Below, one piece after another: positions 41,548 to 51,250 of a stretch of DNA of 64,000 bases. The position numbers and the translations under genes were made by a program. The notes beneath the pieces were generated by a model, which was not told the origin of the DNA, made no database searches, and saw only the letters and a program-made list of their open reading frames with translations. Location: positions 1-64,000 of the forward strand of contig CAUWGX010000003.1 of assembly GCA_963558565.1 (NCBI GenBank), given 5' to 3'. Position 1 is the stretch's first letter, and every line of letters begins with the position of its first letter. Source of the stretch: Atopostipes sp963558565. GTDB lineage: Bacteria; Bacillota; Bacilli; Lactobacillales; Carnobacteriaceae_A.

Positions 41548-43383
41548 TTATTCAGTAACTGGACTTTCTTCTAATAATTCAATGTTTTCAAAATTATAAG
41601 AAGTAGGGAGTGAATCATGGTCCCAGTTAGCAACACGATCATTCACTAATTGTAACTCTGTTCTCCAGAATGTTGGGAACGCAGGTAATGCATCTTCCAT
41701 AAAGTATTCTTGCCACTCATGGAATACATTCAGATGGTAATCAGTGTCATAAGATTCTTCTGACGACATGTCTTCAAAGTATTGTGTGTTTTCTTCATCG
41801 ACGAAACGAGAGAAGTTAAAGGCAGCGTTTGGTCCATAGAGCCCTTCAGGGTTCGGGTCAGAACCAGTACTCCATCCACCTTCATGCACGTCAATCGCTG
41901 GGTCATCTGCTTGTACTCGGTCATAGAATGAGTTCGTTTCGTGTAAACGACCTTCCAGTAATTGAACATCTAAGCCGATTTGGTTCCAAGCTTGAATATA
42001 GTAAAGAGCGATTGGTTCAGCAGCATCTGATCCTGCACGAGCTGCATAGTTAATTGTTAACTTTTCGCCATCCGGATCTTCACGCATACCGTCACCGTCT
42101 TGATCTACATAACCCGCTTCATCTAATAACTCTTCAGCCTTTTCTGGGTCGTGTGGGTAACCTTCTAAGTCTGGGTTATAGAAGTCACCAAAGTTTGGAA
42201 TAATGTGTGAATCTGCACGGTAACGTAAACCATCGTAGAATTCTTCTCCTACTGCATCAATATCTAATGCGTAAGCCATTGCTTTACGTAGATTTAAGTT
42301 CGCCATTTTTGCATTTTCATCATATTCGTTTTCTTCGCCATTCCATTCACCCATTTTGAATGAAACGTAGTCATAAGATTGACCAGGAACGCCAAGGGTT
42401 GTATAACCTGGGATACCGTCTGAAAATGACTCGTATTGGTCTGTTGGCATATTTAAAGTAACATCGAAATCTCCTGATCTTAAAGCTTCCACGATACCTG
42501 ATTGTGGAATACGTTCAATAACAACACCATCAATATTTGGAGCCCCTTCATAATAATCTTCAAAGGCTTCATATTCTACTGACTCACCCGCAACAATATT
42601 TGTCACTTTGAATGGACCGAACCCAATTGGATTTTCACGAATCTCCGGAGCAGATTCCATTTCATCCACCGGAACATCTCCATAATAATGACGAGGAGCT
42701 GCATAAGCCCATACAGGTCCTCCTGCTTGGTAAACTGCTGGACCAACAGGATCTACATATTGAATTTCTAATGTATAGTCATCAATCACACGCAGACCAG
42801 ATACGGAATCCGCATCACCCGCTTTAAATTCTGGCATTCCTTCAATGTTTTGGAACTCTGTACCATAACGAACGCCCGCGTAGTCTGGGTGTCCGACAAT
42901 TTCATGAGCAAAAACAATATCGTCGACTGTTAATTCTTCCCCATCATGCCAAAGAACGCCTTCTTGCAGTGTCAGTGTCACGAAGTTTTCCTCTTCGTTA
43001 AAGTCCATACTTGCCGCGCCATCGGTCCACTGGAAGTTTTCATCTTGACGTAAAACACTCCCAGCCATTGGTGCCATCAACTGTGAGTCTGTATTAATCT
43101 GTGAAAATTCAGAACTGAAAATTCCTGGGAATGCTGACTCAGCAACTAACGCTACTTGTAACGTACCGCCGTCAATTGCTTCCCCTTCGTTTGTAGCTGA
43201 CTCTGGAAAATCAAGACCTCCTGTGTCTTCAGAAGCTCCATTTTCTTGTGTAGATCCTTCATCTGTGCCTGTATCTTCTGATCCTGTGTCCTCACCAGTA
43301 CCTGAATCGCCTGCACATGCTGCAAGTAATAAAGCTACTGCTGCTGAACTAGCCAGTAGTCCATATTTTTTCTTTAGTGACAT
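41548..43383 (-). CDS. oppA: Oligopeptide-binding lipoprotein OppA
   Basis: OppA captures peptides outside the cell for the Opp ABC importer. The 611-residue protein starts with a lipoprotein signal (KKK, hydrophobic run, lipobox LAAC) giving a lipidated Cys23, then a strongly acidic, Gly/Thr/Ser-rich linker (about 24-55) and the SBP family 5 fold (LVAESAFPGIFSSE, TLTLQEGVLWHDGEELT, NLRKAMAYALD). It is the last gene of the operon, after the permeases, and is followed by a terminator; a separate transcript start is possible but not evident. Confidence 0.95.
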   Translation of the reverse strand: MSLKKKYGLLASSAAVALLLAACAGDSGTGEDTGSEDTGTDEGSTQENGASEDTGGLDFPESATNEGEAIDGGTLQVALVAESAFPGIFSSEFSQINTDSQLMAPMAGSVLRQDENFQWTDGAASMDFNEEENFVTLTLQEGVLWHDGEELTVDDIVFAHEIVGHPDYAGVRYGTEFQNIEGMPEFKAGDADSVSGLRVIDDYTLEIQYVDPVGPAVYQAGGPVWAYAAPRHYYGDVPVDEMESAPEIRENPIGFGPFKVTNIVAGESVEYEAFEDYYEGAPNIDGVVIERIPQSGIVEALRSGDFDVTLNMPTDQYESFSDGIPGYTTLGVPGQSYDYVSFKMGEWNGEENEYDENAKMANLNLRKAMAYALDIDAVGEEFYDGLRYRADSHIIPNFGDFYNPDLEGYPHDPEKAEELLDEAGYVDQDGDGMREDPDGEKLTINYAARAGSDAAEPIALYYIQAWNQIGLDVQLLEGRLHETNSFYDRVQADDPAIDVHEGGWSTGSDPNPEGLYGPNAAFNFSRFVDEENTQYFEDMSSEESYDTDYHLNVFHEWQEYFMEDALPAFPTFWRTELQLVNDRVANWDHDSLPTSYNFENIELLEESPVTE

Positions 43384-43420
43384 ATTGAATTCTCCCCTTT
43401 TTTATTATAGGTATATTCTA

Positions 43421-44395
43421 TTATCCTAGTCTTTGTTTTGCATCTGTCGAACGTTTTAAAGCTTGTCCGACATAGTTTATACACAACATCAACACCAGGA
43501 TTAAAGTTGATGCTGGTAGCCAAACCCAAGGTCTATTCTCCAAATTAAATGGAGTGGTTGCGGCACTTACCAAACGTCCCAAAGAAGGCGTTTGATCTGG
43601 TAAACCGAAACCTAAGAAAGTCAAACCAGTTTCAAGTCCAATATTTCCAGCATAAGATAAAATTAATTGGACAGTAATAAGTGAAGTTAAATTGGGTAAC
43701 AATTCGCCTAAAATAATTTTCCAAGCAGGTGTGCCCATTGTTTTCGAAGCGCTAATATAATCAAGTCGAGATTCAGCAAGCGCTTTACTACGGACAATTC
43801 GAGTATATCCCGTCCATGCAAAAATACTCATAATAAAGATAAAGGAAGGGATTGTATATTCAGGGACAACTACTAAGAATACAATAATAATCATCGTTGT
43901 TGGTAATGTCATAACAAAATCGGTCACACGCATAACCACATTATCTACAGCTCCACCATAGTAACCAGAAATGAGCCCTAAGGTGATACCAATGAAAGCA
44001 ATAATTGAAGTGACCGCTACGGCAATAACGATTGAGTTACCAGCAGCTAAAAATAATTGCATAAAGACGTCCCGTCCATATTCATCGGCTCCAAGGATTA
44101 AGGATTTTTCTCCATTCCAAGCATCCGCAACGAGGCTCCAGCTAAAATCAGCAGGTTCCGCAAAGTTTCTTAAAATATCTACTTGCATTACTTCGCTCGA
44201 ATCTAAACGTATGTACCATACAGTCACTGTAGCTAGCAAGAGAGCTAGTACACCTAGAGCAAATAAAGCAACTTTGTCTTTTCTAAATTCTCGAAGAATA
44301 ACTTTGAAACCCATTGGTGGGGTAGATGATGTAGCTGTTTGTTCGCTAGCAGCTTCAACCTCTGTTTTTCTTTCAATTTCTTCTTTTTCTTTCAT
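43421..44395 (-). CDS. oppC: Oligopeptide ABC transporter permease OppC
   Basis: A 324-residue membrane protein with six predicted helices and the binding-protein-dependent transport motif (EAA loop) near residues 220-240, SASKTMGTPAWKIILGELLPN. A cytoplasmic N-terminal extension of about 40 charged residues precedes the first helix, as is usual for OppC. It pairs with OppB to form the channel and stands between oppB and oppA. Confidence 0.94.
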   Translation of the reverse strand: MKEKEEIERKTEVEAASEQTATSSTPPMGFKVILREFRKDKVALFALGVLALLLATVTVWYIRLDSSEVMQVDILRNFAEPADFSWSLVADAWNGEKSLILGADEYGRDVFMQLFLAAGNSIVIAVAVTSIIAFIGITLGLISGYYGGAVDNVVMRVTDFVMTLPTTMIIIVFLVVVPEYTIPSFIFIMSIFAWTGYTRIVRSKALAESRLDYISASKTMGTPAWKIILGELLPNLTSLITVQLILSYAGNIGLETGLTFLGFGLPDQTPSLGRLVSAATTPFNLENRPWVWLPASTLILVLMLCINYVGQALKRSTDAKQRLG

Positions 44396-44428
44396 ATCAG
44401 TTTCTCATTCCTTTATTTTTTCTATTAG

Positions 44429-45391
44429 TTAATCGATTCGAATACGTGGGTCAGCAAGACTTAAGACGATATCGGAGACAAGAGAACCTAAAATGGCAAT
44501 GACCCCATATAACAGTACTAAGGTAATCACAACTGAATAATCACGTCCTGTAATCGATGTGATAAATAAATCTCCCATTCCATTAAATGCGAAAATTTGT
44601 TCAATAAACACCGAACCATTTAATAGTCTAGAAAAAATAAAGCCGATAGATGATGCAATCGGTAAGAATGCATTTCTAAAAATGTGTTTTGAATATATTT
44701 TTCCTTCAGGCACACCTTTTGAACGCGCTGTTCGAACATAATCTTGTGTTTTCGCATCGATTACTTCGTTTCGAAGGGTTTGCGTTGTAGAAGCTGTACC
44801 TAGTACTCCCCCAGTAAAACCTGGTAAGAGTAAGCGATAGAACATATCCCAATAATATTGAGCTGTCCCACTTTGGAAAGCGACATTTACGGAACCACGG
44901 GTCGGGAACCAGCCCAAGCGATAACCGAAAATATAAACTAATAATAAAGCAAGGACGAATGTTGGAATCGCAAAACTTACATAGTTATAAATCATAACAA
45001 TTCGGTCAAACCAACTATTATTATAACGACCTGCAAATATTCCAAATGGTAATGCAATAATATACGTAAAGAATGTCGATACAAGTCCTAATCTTAAGGA
45101 GTTTGCAGCACGGCTTCCAATCAATGAAGTCACCGGTACTTGTTGCGCATAACTTCTACCAAAATCACCTTGGAAGACATTTCCTAACCATCTAAAATAT
45201 TGTACAGGTAGTGGATCATTCCACCCAGCGGCTTCTCGTAATGCTTCAAGTTGTGCCGGGTCAATATTAGGATCAAGCTGACCAGTAAATGGATCCCCGG
45301 GCATAAAGTGAGCCACTGTAAAGACAATTAAGCTCAGTACAAAAATTTGGGGAATCATGACTAATAATCGTCGAACGACTGTTTTCCACAT
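44429..45391 (-). CDS. oppB: Oligopeptide ABC transporter permease OppB
   Basis: A 320-residue permease with N-terminal VRRLLVMIPQIFVLSLIVF helix and six helices in all. The large extracellular loop contains HFMPGDPF, a hallmark of OppB/DppB, and the EAA loop reads TARSKGVPEGKIYSKHIFRNA (about 240-260). It begins 1 bp after oppF ends, so translation of the operon is tightly linked. Confidence 0.95.
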   Translation of the reverse strand: MWKTVVRRLLVMIPQIFVLSLIVFTVAHFMPGDPFTGQLDPNIDPAQLEALREAAGWNDPLPVQYFRWLGNVFQGDFGRSYAQQVPVTSLIGSRAANSLRLGLVSTFFTYIIALPFGIFAGRYNNSWFDRIVMIYNYVSFAIPTFVLALLLVYIFGYRLGWFPTRGSVNVAFQSGTAQYYWDMFYRLLLPGFTGGVLGTASTTQTLRNEVIDAKTQDYVRTARSKGVPEGKIYSKHIFRNAFLPIASSIGFIFSRLLNGSVFIEQIFAFNGMGDLFITSITGRDYSVVITLVLLYGVIAILGSLVSDIVLSLADPRIRID

Positions 45392-45392
45392 A

Positions 45393-46382
45393 TTAATTTC
45401 CCCCTTCTTGCTGATCAGTCACAAGAGATTTTGTCGAAGGATCATTAGGGTTTAAGGCGACCCAATGATTTTCATCGATCAATTGTAAGTCATATACACG
45501 ACCATTTTCATCATAATAATGAATCTCTTGTTCTTGATATTCTTTTTCGACCGCACGCCGTTCAGCTTTGTGTTGTTCACGGTTCAGTGGGTCTATTTTT
45601 GGAATAGCCGATAATAAGCGTTTGGTATAAATATGTTGTGGATCATTAAATATTTTATTTTTAGATCCTCGTTCTACGAAGCGACCTCGGTGCATAATTG
45701 CGATGTCGTCTGCCATATGTTTTACAACACTTAAATCGTGGGAGATAAATAAGTAACTTAATCCATATTCTTCTTGAATATCTTTCATAAAGTTTAATAC
45801 CTGTGCCTGGACAGATAAGTCCAGAGCAGAAGTCGGTTCATCCGCAATAATTAATTTCGGATTACTGGCTACTGCACGCGCCACACCAATACGTTGACGT
45901 TGTCCACCTGAGAATTCATGCGGATAACGGTAGATGGCTTCTTCATTCAAACCAACAATTTCAAGAAGACGAAGAATTTCATCTCTTTCTTCTTTTTCTG
46001 TGTAATTAAAATAATTGCGCATCGGTTCGGCAATAATGTCTTTGATCCGTTTCTTAGGATTTAACGAAGAAGTAGAATCTTGAAAAATCATTTGGATATC
46101 GCGGTTGTAGTCAATGTATTCTCCACCACGTTTTCTTGCTTTATTTGTTACGTCAAGGTCGTTATAGATCACTTGACCACCTGTCGCATCCTCTAAACCG
46201 ATAATTGCTTTCCCAATTGTCGTTTTACCAGAACCCGACTCGCCGACTAATCCATAGGTTTTACCTTCTTCAATCACCATATCTACACCATCTACAGCGT
46301 AAACCCAGTCTTGAATTGTATTAAAAATACCTCCGCGAATTGGGAAGTGAACTTCTAAATCTTTCAATTCTAAAAATGACAT
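45393..46382 (-). CDS. oppF: Oligopeptide ABC transporter ATPase OppF
   Basis: One of two ATPases of the importer. The 329-residue protein has Walker A GESGSGKT, the signature LSGGQRQR-like FSGGQRQRIGVARA, Walker B LIIADEPTSALD and the switch His in FISHDLSVV. The C-terminal 60 residues are the OppF extension (SAIPKIDPLNREQ). It starts 2 bp after oppD ends. Confidence 0.96.
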   Translation of the reverse strand: MSFLELKDLEVHFPIRGGIFNTIQDWVYAVDGVDMVIEEGKTYGLVGESGSGKTTIGKAIIGLEDATGGQVIYNDLDVTNKARKRGGEYIDYNRDIQMIFQDSTSSLNPKKRIKDIIAEPMRNYFNYTEKEERDEILRLLEIVGLNEEAIYRYPHEFSGGQRQRIGVARAVASNPKLIIADEPTSALDLSVQAQVLNFMKDIQEEYGLSYLFISHDLSVVKHMADDIAIMHRGRFVERGSKNKIFNDPQHIYTKRLLSAIPKIDPLNREQHKAERRAVEKEYQEQEIHYYDENGRVYDLQLIDENHWVALNPNDPSTKSLVTDQQEGGN

Positions 46383-46384
46383 AA

Positions 46385-47392
46385 CTATTGTTCCTCCCCT
46401 TCAAAGTAGAAATGTTTCCAGCTGTTTCCTCTTACTTTATGGTTCGGAGCAATTTCCTCGAGTTGAGGATTTTCATCAAATGCTTCGTCCGGCATCCAAG
46501 GAATACGATCTTTAAATCGATCACCCGTCCGCGGAAGATTTTGTAATGAAGGAACCGTTCCTTGAATCACATGTAACTTATCATCTTCCCCTTCTTCTAA
46601 TTCATGAGGAATAGAATTTAATAAAGAACGAGTATAAGGATGTTTCGGATCGGTGAATAGAACATCAACTGGTGCTTCTTCTACAATTTGGCCGGCATAC
46701 ATAACCGCTACACGATCTGCAGTCTCAGCCACAACCCCTAAATCATGGGTAATTAAAATAATGCCCGAATTTGTTTCGTCTTGAATATCTTTCATTAAAT
46801 CAAGAATTTGCGCCTGAATGGTTACATCCAATGCTGTGGTAGGTTCATCCGCAATCAGGATTGGTGGTTTATTAGCCAAAGCAATCGCAATAACTATCCG
46901 CTGGCGCATACCACCTGACAATTCATGGGGATATTGTTTCGCTGTACGTTCAGGGTTAGGAATGCCTACTTGGTTTAATAATTCAATGACACGTTCTTTT
47001 CTTTGTTTTTCTTTTAATTTCGTGTGATAGATCAATGACTCTTCAATCTGATCACTAACTGTCATTACAGGATTTAATGAACCGAGGGGATCTTGGAAGA
47101 TCATCCCAATATCGTTTCCTCGAATTCGATTGTATAATTTTTCATTTAATTTAGTAAGGTCTAGTCCTTTATAAAGGATTTCTCCTTTAACTTGTGAATT
47201 ATTTGGATCGTGTAAACCAATAATTGCTGTGGCTAGTGTTGATTTTCCGGAACCAGATTCGCCAACAATGGCTAAAATCTCATTCTCTTTTAATGTAAGT
47301 GATACATCATCTACTGCATTATGATAATCATCGCTAAAACGAAAACCAACTTCTAAATTATTTATTTCTAATAATGTTTCTTTAGTCGCCAC
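46385..47392 (-). CDS. oppD: Oligopeptide ABC transporter ATPase OppD
   Basis: First gene of the opp operon. The 335-residue protein has Walker A GESGSGKS, signature LSGGMRQRIVIA, Walker B LIADEPTTALD and switch LITHDLGVV, plus the OppD/DppD C-terminal domain (HPYTRSLLNSIP). I start at the GTG at 47392 with AGGAGG nine bases before; an upstream frame of 31 codons has no ribosome site and contains that site within it. OppD and OppF together hydrolyse ATP for OppBC. Confidence 0.95.
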   Translation of the reverse strand: MATKETLLEINNLEVGFRFSDDYHNAVDDVSLTLKENEILAIVGESGSGKSTLATAIIGLHDPNNSQVKGEILYKGLDLTKLNEKLYNRIRGNDIGMIFQDPLGSLNPVMTVSDQIEESLIYHTKLKEKQRKERVIELLNQVGIPNPERTAKQYPHELSGGMRQRIVIAIALANKPPILIADEPTTALDVTIQAQILDLMKDIQDETNSGIILITHDLGVVAETADRVAVMYAGQIVEEAPVDVLFTDPKHPYTRSLLNSIPHELEEGEDDKLHVIQGTVPSLQNLPRTGDRFKDRIPWMPDEAFDENPQLEEIAPNHKVRGNSWKHFYFEGEEQ

Positions 47393-47510
47393 TATTAATA
47401 ACCTCCTATGCATTTTGCGCAGCTCATTGTTTTCATAAAAAAGAAAGATTGGTCCTTTCTCATAATGGTTAAAGACAAAATGCATTCTTCATAACATAAT
47501 TAATGTTTCT

Positions 47511-47555
47511 GGTACCAACTAGATTACATTTTAAAGTATATTATTAAAAAATCAA
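47511..47555 (-). promoter_or_regulatory. opp promoter with near-palindrome at the start site
   Basis: On the minus strand TTGATT (47555-47550), 16-bp spacer, TAAAAT (47533-47528). CTAGTTGGTACCAG (47524-47511) follows at the expected start point and has a GGTACC core; it may be an operator. Confidence 0.6.
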
Positions 47556-47579
47556 GTCTTTTTCTCATTTTACTTTAAT

Positions 47580-47593
47580 TTAATGCGTTTTCT
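47580..47593. promoter_or_regulatory. Possible catabolite-response element upstream of opp
   Basis: On the minus strand AGAAAACGCATTAA, which fits the cre pattern TGNAAACGNWNNCA with two mismatches, 25 bp upstream of the opp -35. Weak. Confidence 0.25.
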
Positions 47594-47602
47594 TTTTCAT
47601 GT

Positions 47603-47627
47603 AAGGTTTAATAAAGTATTAAACCTT
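47603..47627. repeat. Hairpin across the acpP stop codon
   Basis: AAGGTTTAATA and TATTAAACCTT form a perfect 11-bp stem with a 3-nt loop that includes the acpP TAA. No T run follows on either strand, so it is not a standard terminator. Confidence 0.6.
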
Positions 47628-47858
47628 GGTCTTAATGTATTCAACAGCTTTTCCTACTGTTGTAATTTGTTCGGCTACTTCGTCAGATATTTCTTCGTCG
47701 AAGGCATCTTCCATTTCCATAACTAATTCTACAATATCGAGAGAATCAGCACCTAAATCATCTTGGAAGCTTGTTTCATAAGTGACTTTATCCTCATCAA
47801 CACCCAATCGATCCACAATAATAGCTTTAATTTGTTCAAAAATTTCTTGTTCAGACAT
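47619..47858 (-). CDS. acpP: Acyl carrier protein
   Basis: AcpP carries growing fatty acyl chains on a phosphopantetheine arm attached to the serine of GADSLDIVEL (Ser40 region). The 79-residue protein is acidic, four-helix and of normal length. AGGAGG precedes the ATG. It follows plsX, whose product uses acyl-ACP; many Firmicutes have the same plsX-(fabD-fabG)-acpP order, here without fabD and fabG between. The 189-bp gap to plsX holds no clear terminator, and promoter matches there are ambiguous. Confidence 0.97.
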   Translation of the reverse strand: MSEQEIFEQIKAIIVDRLGVDEDKVTYETSFQDDLGADSLDIVELVMEMEDAFDEEISDEVAEQITTVGKAVEYIKTKV

Positions 47859-48047
47859 ACAGCTACCTCCTCATTTTTTTCATTTTCATTGATATTTTCA
47901 AATATATTTTTAATTAATCTAAAAAGATATCCATTAAAAAATATTGATAGGTACAATTTTACCGCAAGCATGTTCAAAATACCATAGTTTTCATGCTTTT
48001 TTTCGGACGACTTCATTTTTCTTTAATAAAGTATTATTAGAAAAACA

Positions 48048-49049
48048 TTAACGAGTTGATTCAAAATGCTCAACCACATCAGTAATGACCTTTGATTTTA
48101 AAATATCTCTAGTCTGTTTTAATGTATAATAAACAGCTTCTGCATTCGTGGCACCATGCGTTTTCATTACGGGCGACTGCACACCAAATAAAATAGCACC
48201 GCCAAACTTCGAAAAGTCCATAGAATCTTTAATCTCTTTTAAGTTATCTTTTAATAGTAAGCCCCCGAGTTTTCCTTTAAAACCACTATTTTTAATAGAA
48301 TCCGCAAGCATCTGCACAATCGTTAGAGCGGTTCCTTCCATTGTTTTTAAAACAGCATTCCCTGTAAAGCCGTCCATCACAAGGACATCAGCTACGCCCG
48401 CAAACATATCACGTGCTTCTCTGTTGCCGACGAAATGAATACTTTCATTTTCTTTTAATAAATTAAAAGCTTCCTTTGTTACTTGGTTTCCTTTGTTGTC
48501 TTCTGTTCCGTTGTTTAATAATGCAGTCGTTGGCTTTTTAATTTGATGAACATACTCTGCATAATAAGAGCCTAAAGTCGCATATTGATTGAGATTTTCC
48601 GGTTTGGTATCCGCATTGGCCCCTAAATCTAAAACCAACATTTTTTCGCGTTCAGGGTTAGTTGTCATCATCGTCGCCATGAGTGCTGGCCGGTCTACTC
48701 CGCGTATTCTTCCTACAATTAATGTACCTGCAGCTAATAAAGCCCCTGTGTTTCCAGCAGAAAATAAAGCATCATTTTCGCCATTTTTTACAGAATGTGC
48801 CGCCAGTACCATCGAAGCTTCTTTTTTCCGACGCACAGCGCGGACGGGATTATCATCGCTTTCGATTTTTTCATCGGTATGCACGATCTCGATATTCGAT
48901 AATTCTTTTGTTAAGTATTGTTTGATTTTCTTTTCATCCCCATACATCACCATCGTTGTATCTGGAAAAGCTTCGGCAGCGATTAAGACACCCTCAACAA
49001 CTACTTTAGGTGCTTCATCGCCTCCCATTGCATCAATTGCAATTCTCAT
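48048..49049 (-). CDS. plsX: Phosphate acyltransferase PlsX
   Basis: PlsX converts acyl-ACP to acyl-phosphate, the first step of phosphatidic acid synthesis in Gram-positives. The 333-residue protein opens with the hallmark MRIAIDAMGGDEAP and contains ALFSAGNTGALLAAG, VMDGFTGNAVLKTMEG and a C-terminal GGAILFGV. I use the ATG at 49049 with AAGGAGAG; the frame is open 16 codons further upstream. It stands between recG and acpP. Confidence 0.97.
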   Translation of the reverse strand: MRIAIDAMGGDEAPKVVVEGVLIAAEAFPDTTMVMYGDEKKIKQYLTKELSNIEIVHTDEKIESDDNPVRAVRRKKEASMVLAAHSVKNGENDALFSAGNTGALLAAGTLIVGRIRGVDRPALMATMMTTNPEREKMLVLDLGANADTKPENLNQYATLGSYYAEYVHQIKKPTTALLNNGTEDNKGNQVTKEAFNLLKENESIHFVGNREARDMFAGVADVLVMDGFTGNAVLKTMEGTALTIVQMLADSIKNSGFKGKLGGLLLKDNLKEIKDSMDFSKFGGAILFGVQSPVMKTHGATNAEAVYYTLKQTRDILKSKVITDVVEHFESTR

Positions 49050-49103
49050 ATTTTCACTCTCCTTATAGCGAGCATTTATATCTTCATAAATGCTCATTCT
49101 TCG

Positions 49104-51155
49104 TTAATCTAGTATATCATTAATCTGCCCATCTTCAATGCCAACCAAGGTTCTTAGGACTTGGTAATGCGGTTTTTTTTGAAAATCATCTTCTAATAAT
49201 AAATGGGCGGCTTCATAACGAGCGACTTCTAACGTCTGCTCATCTTCTACGATATCAGCCACTTTAAATTCAGGAATACCAGACTGTCTTTTGCCAAAAA
49301 ACTCACCTGGTCCGCGCATCTCTAAATCTTTTTGACTAATTTCAAAACCATTTGTTGTACTGGTCATAATCTGCATCCGCTTGATCCCGTTTTCTCCTCT
49401 TGGATCAGCAACAAGGATGGCATAAGATTGCTTAGCTCCTCGACCGACTCGTCCTCTTAATTGATGGAGCTGTGCCAAACCAAAACGATCGGCATCATGA
49501 ATCACCATCATCGTCGCATTTGGAACATCCACCCCTACTTCAATCACTGTCGTCGAAACTAATAGATCAATGTCATGTTGTTTAAATTGTTGCATCGTTT
49601 CTTCTTTTTCTTGGGCAGACATTCGCCCATGGAGTAAAGCCACTCGGTACTGGGGCGCGAAGGTTTCGGTGTAAACTTCAGCTAGCTTCGTTGCATTTTC
49701 CAAATCCAACTCATCGGATTCTTCAATTAAGGGACTAATAATATAAGCTTGTGAATTTTTATCGAGTTCTTTTTTAATTTCTTTATACAATTGGGGAAGC
49801 TGTTTTTTCCGAATCCAGTAAGTCTTCACAGGCAAACGGCCAGGTGGCATTTCATCAATTGTCGTCACGTCCATTTCCCCAAAAGCTGTCATCGACAGCG
49901 TTCGCGGAATAGGCGTTGCTGTCATGAATAAAACATCCGGATGCTTTCCTTTTTCTCGTAAAGCTTTCCGTTGATTTACACCAAAACGATGTTGCTCATC
50001 GATAATAATAAGGCCTAAATGTTGGAAAATAACATCTTCTTGAATTAAAGCATGCGTCCCCACCACAATATCAATTTCGCCCTTTTCAAGTTGTGCTAAC
50101 AACTCATTTCGTTCTTTGGTCTTGGTCGAACTCGTCAAGAGAGCCATTCGAATATCAAAGGGGTCAAAAATACTTCGTAAACTGTTGTAGTGTTGTTCCG
50201 CTAAGATCTCAGTCGGTGCCATAAAAGCAGATTGAACCGCTACAGAATGAGCCGCAACAATCGCTCCCGCTGCTACAATTGTCTTCCCACTTCCAACATC
50301 CCCTTGTAACAGACGATACATTTGAATGGGGCGTTTCATGTCGGCCGAGATCGCATTCACAGCTTCTTTTTGCGCATTCGTCAACTCAAAAGGCAGATGA
50401 GCAAAGAAATTCTTCAACTGATCCAAGTCGTAATCAATCGCTTGGCCCGCTCCAATATTTTTATGCACCATACGGCGAAATTGGACCCGTAATTGAAAAA
50501 CAAAAAATTCAGTAAAAATAATCGTCTCGCGTGCTAAATTCATTAACTCCGGGTGTTCTGGAAAATGCATATTATAGATTGCCTCTTTTAAAGGCATCAA
50601 TTGGTACCTTTCTAATAAATAATCGGGAAGTACTTCGGTGATCTCTTGGTGGAAAGTATCCCAAGCTTGTTTGACAAGTTTTTTGATAATCGCATGAGAG
50701 ATATCTTTACTCGAATGATAAATCGGTTCAAACTTTTCATTCTGATTCGCTGTCTGGCTCCCGATAATTTTGATTCCTGAAAGCTGCATTCGTTGTGCAT
50801 CCCAAGTCCCAAAAACTTTTAGTGACTCGCCTTCATTGACTTGTTTTTCTAAATAGTGCTGATTGAAGAAAGTAATCGGGACAATGACATGGTCTACATT
50901 CATCCGAAAAGACAATCTACTTTTTCGCCGCCCATAAAACTGAACGTGCGCTGGAGCAATCACCACTCCTTGCAGCACAACTTTTTGCCGATCTTCAATC
51001 GTCTCAATATCTTTAACCGTTAAATCTTCATGACGAAAGGGAAAATAAGTCAACAAATCCCAAATCGATTCAATGCCTAATTGCTGTAAGGCTTCTTTTC
51101 GTTTAGCTCCCACACCCTTTAAGTCTCCGACTGATTCTTTAAATAATACGTCCAA
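49104..51155 (-). CDS. recG: ATP-dependent DNA helicase RecG
   Basis: RecG remodels stalled forks and branched DNA. The 683-residue protein has the wedge/OB domain (about 60-150), Walker A GDVGSGKT, the DEQH box (IIIDEQHRFGVNQR), and helicase motifs MTATPIPRTL, GRVGRGAKQS; the C-terminal TRG region GPGEFFGKRQSG is complete. It follows fakA by 95 bp and precedes plsX by 54 bp, as in other Firmicutes. Confidence 0.97.
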   Translation of the reverse strand: MDVLFKESVGDLKGVGAKRKEALQQLGIESIWDLLTYFPFRHEDLTVKDIETIEDRQKVVLQGVVIAPAHVQFYGRRKSRLSFRMNVDHVIVPITFFNQHYLEKQVNEGESLKVFGTWDAQRMQLSGIKIIGSQTANQNEKFEPIYHSSKDISHAIIKKLVKQAWDTFHQEITEVLPDYLLERYQLMPLKEAIYNMHFPEHPELMNLARETIIFTEFFVFQLRVQFRRMVHKNIGAGQAIDYDLDQLKNFFAHLPFELTNAQKEAVNAISADMKRPIQMYRLLQGDVGSGKTIVAAGAIVAAHSVAVQSAFMAPTEILAEQHYNSLRSIFDPFDIRMALLTSSTKTKERNELLAQLEKGEIDIVVGTHALIQEDVIFQHLGLIIIDEQHRFGVNQRKALREKGKHPDVLFMTATPIPRTLSMTAFGEMDVTTIDEMPPGRLPVKTYWIRKKQLPQLYKEIKKELDKNSQAYIISPLIEESDELDLENATKLAEVYTETFAPQYRVALLHGRMSAQEKEETMQQFKQHDIDLLVSTTVIEVGVDVPNATMMVIHDADRFGLAQLHQLRGRVGRGAKQSYAILVADPRGENGIKRMQIMTSTTNGFEISQKDLEMRGPGEFFGKRQSGIPEFKVADIVEDEQTLEVARYEAAHLLLEDDFQKKPHYQVLRTLVGIEDGQINDILD

Positions 51156-51184
51156 ATTTTATCACGTCCTTTCCTTTTAGATAT

Positions 51185-51248
51185 GCAAAAAGCGAACGCA
51201 AAAGCATCTAATGACTCATTAAATACTCTCTTGTTCGCAAATGCTTAT
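51185..51248 (-). terminator. Possible terminator after fakA
   Basis: On the minus strand GCGAAC pairs with GTTCGC over a long loop containing AGCAT/ATGCT, followed by TTTTT. The structure is loose, so partial read-through into recG is likely. Confidence 0.45.
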
Positions 51249-51250
51249 TT

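Noticed and set aside
43095..43130. CodY-like repeats of GAATTTTCA in oppA
   Set aside because: Inside coding sequence in the middle of the operon; the repeats encode conserved oppA residues and there is no nearby start.
48589..49068. Plus-strand frame of 159 codons opposite plsX
   Set aside because: Antisense shadow of a well-conserved gene; serine- and threonine-rich sequence with no recognisable domain.
51170..51250. Possible T-box leader upstream of recG because of an AAGAGAGT segment
   Set aside because: The T-box sequence GGTGGNACCGCG is missing and no amino-acid gene follows.
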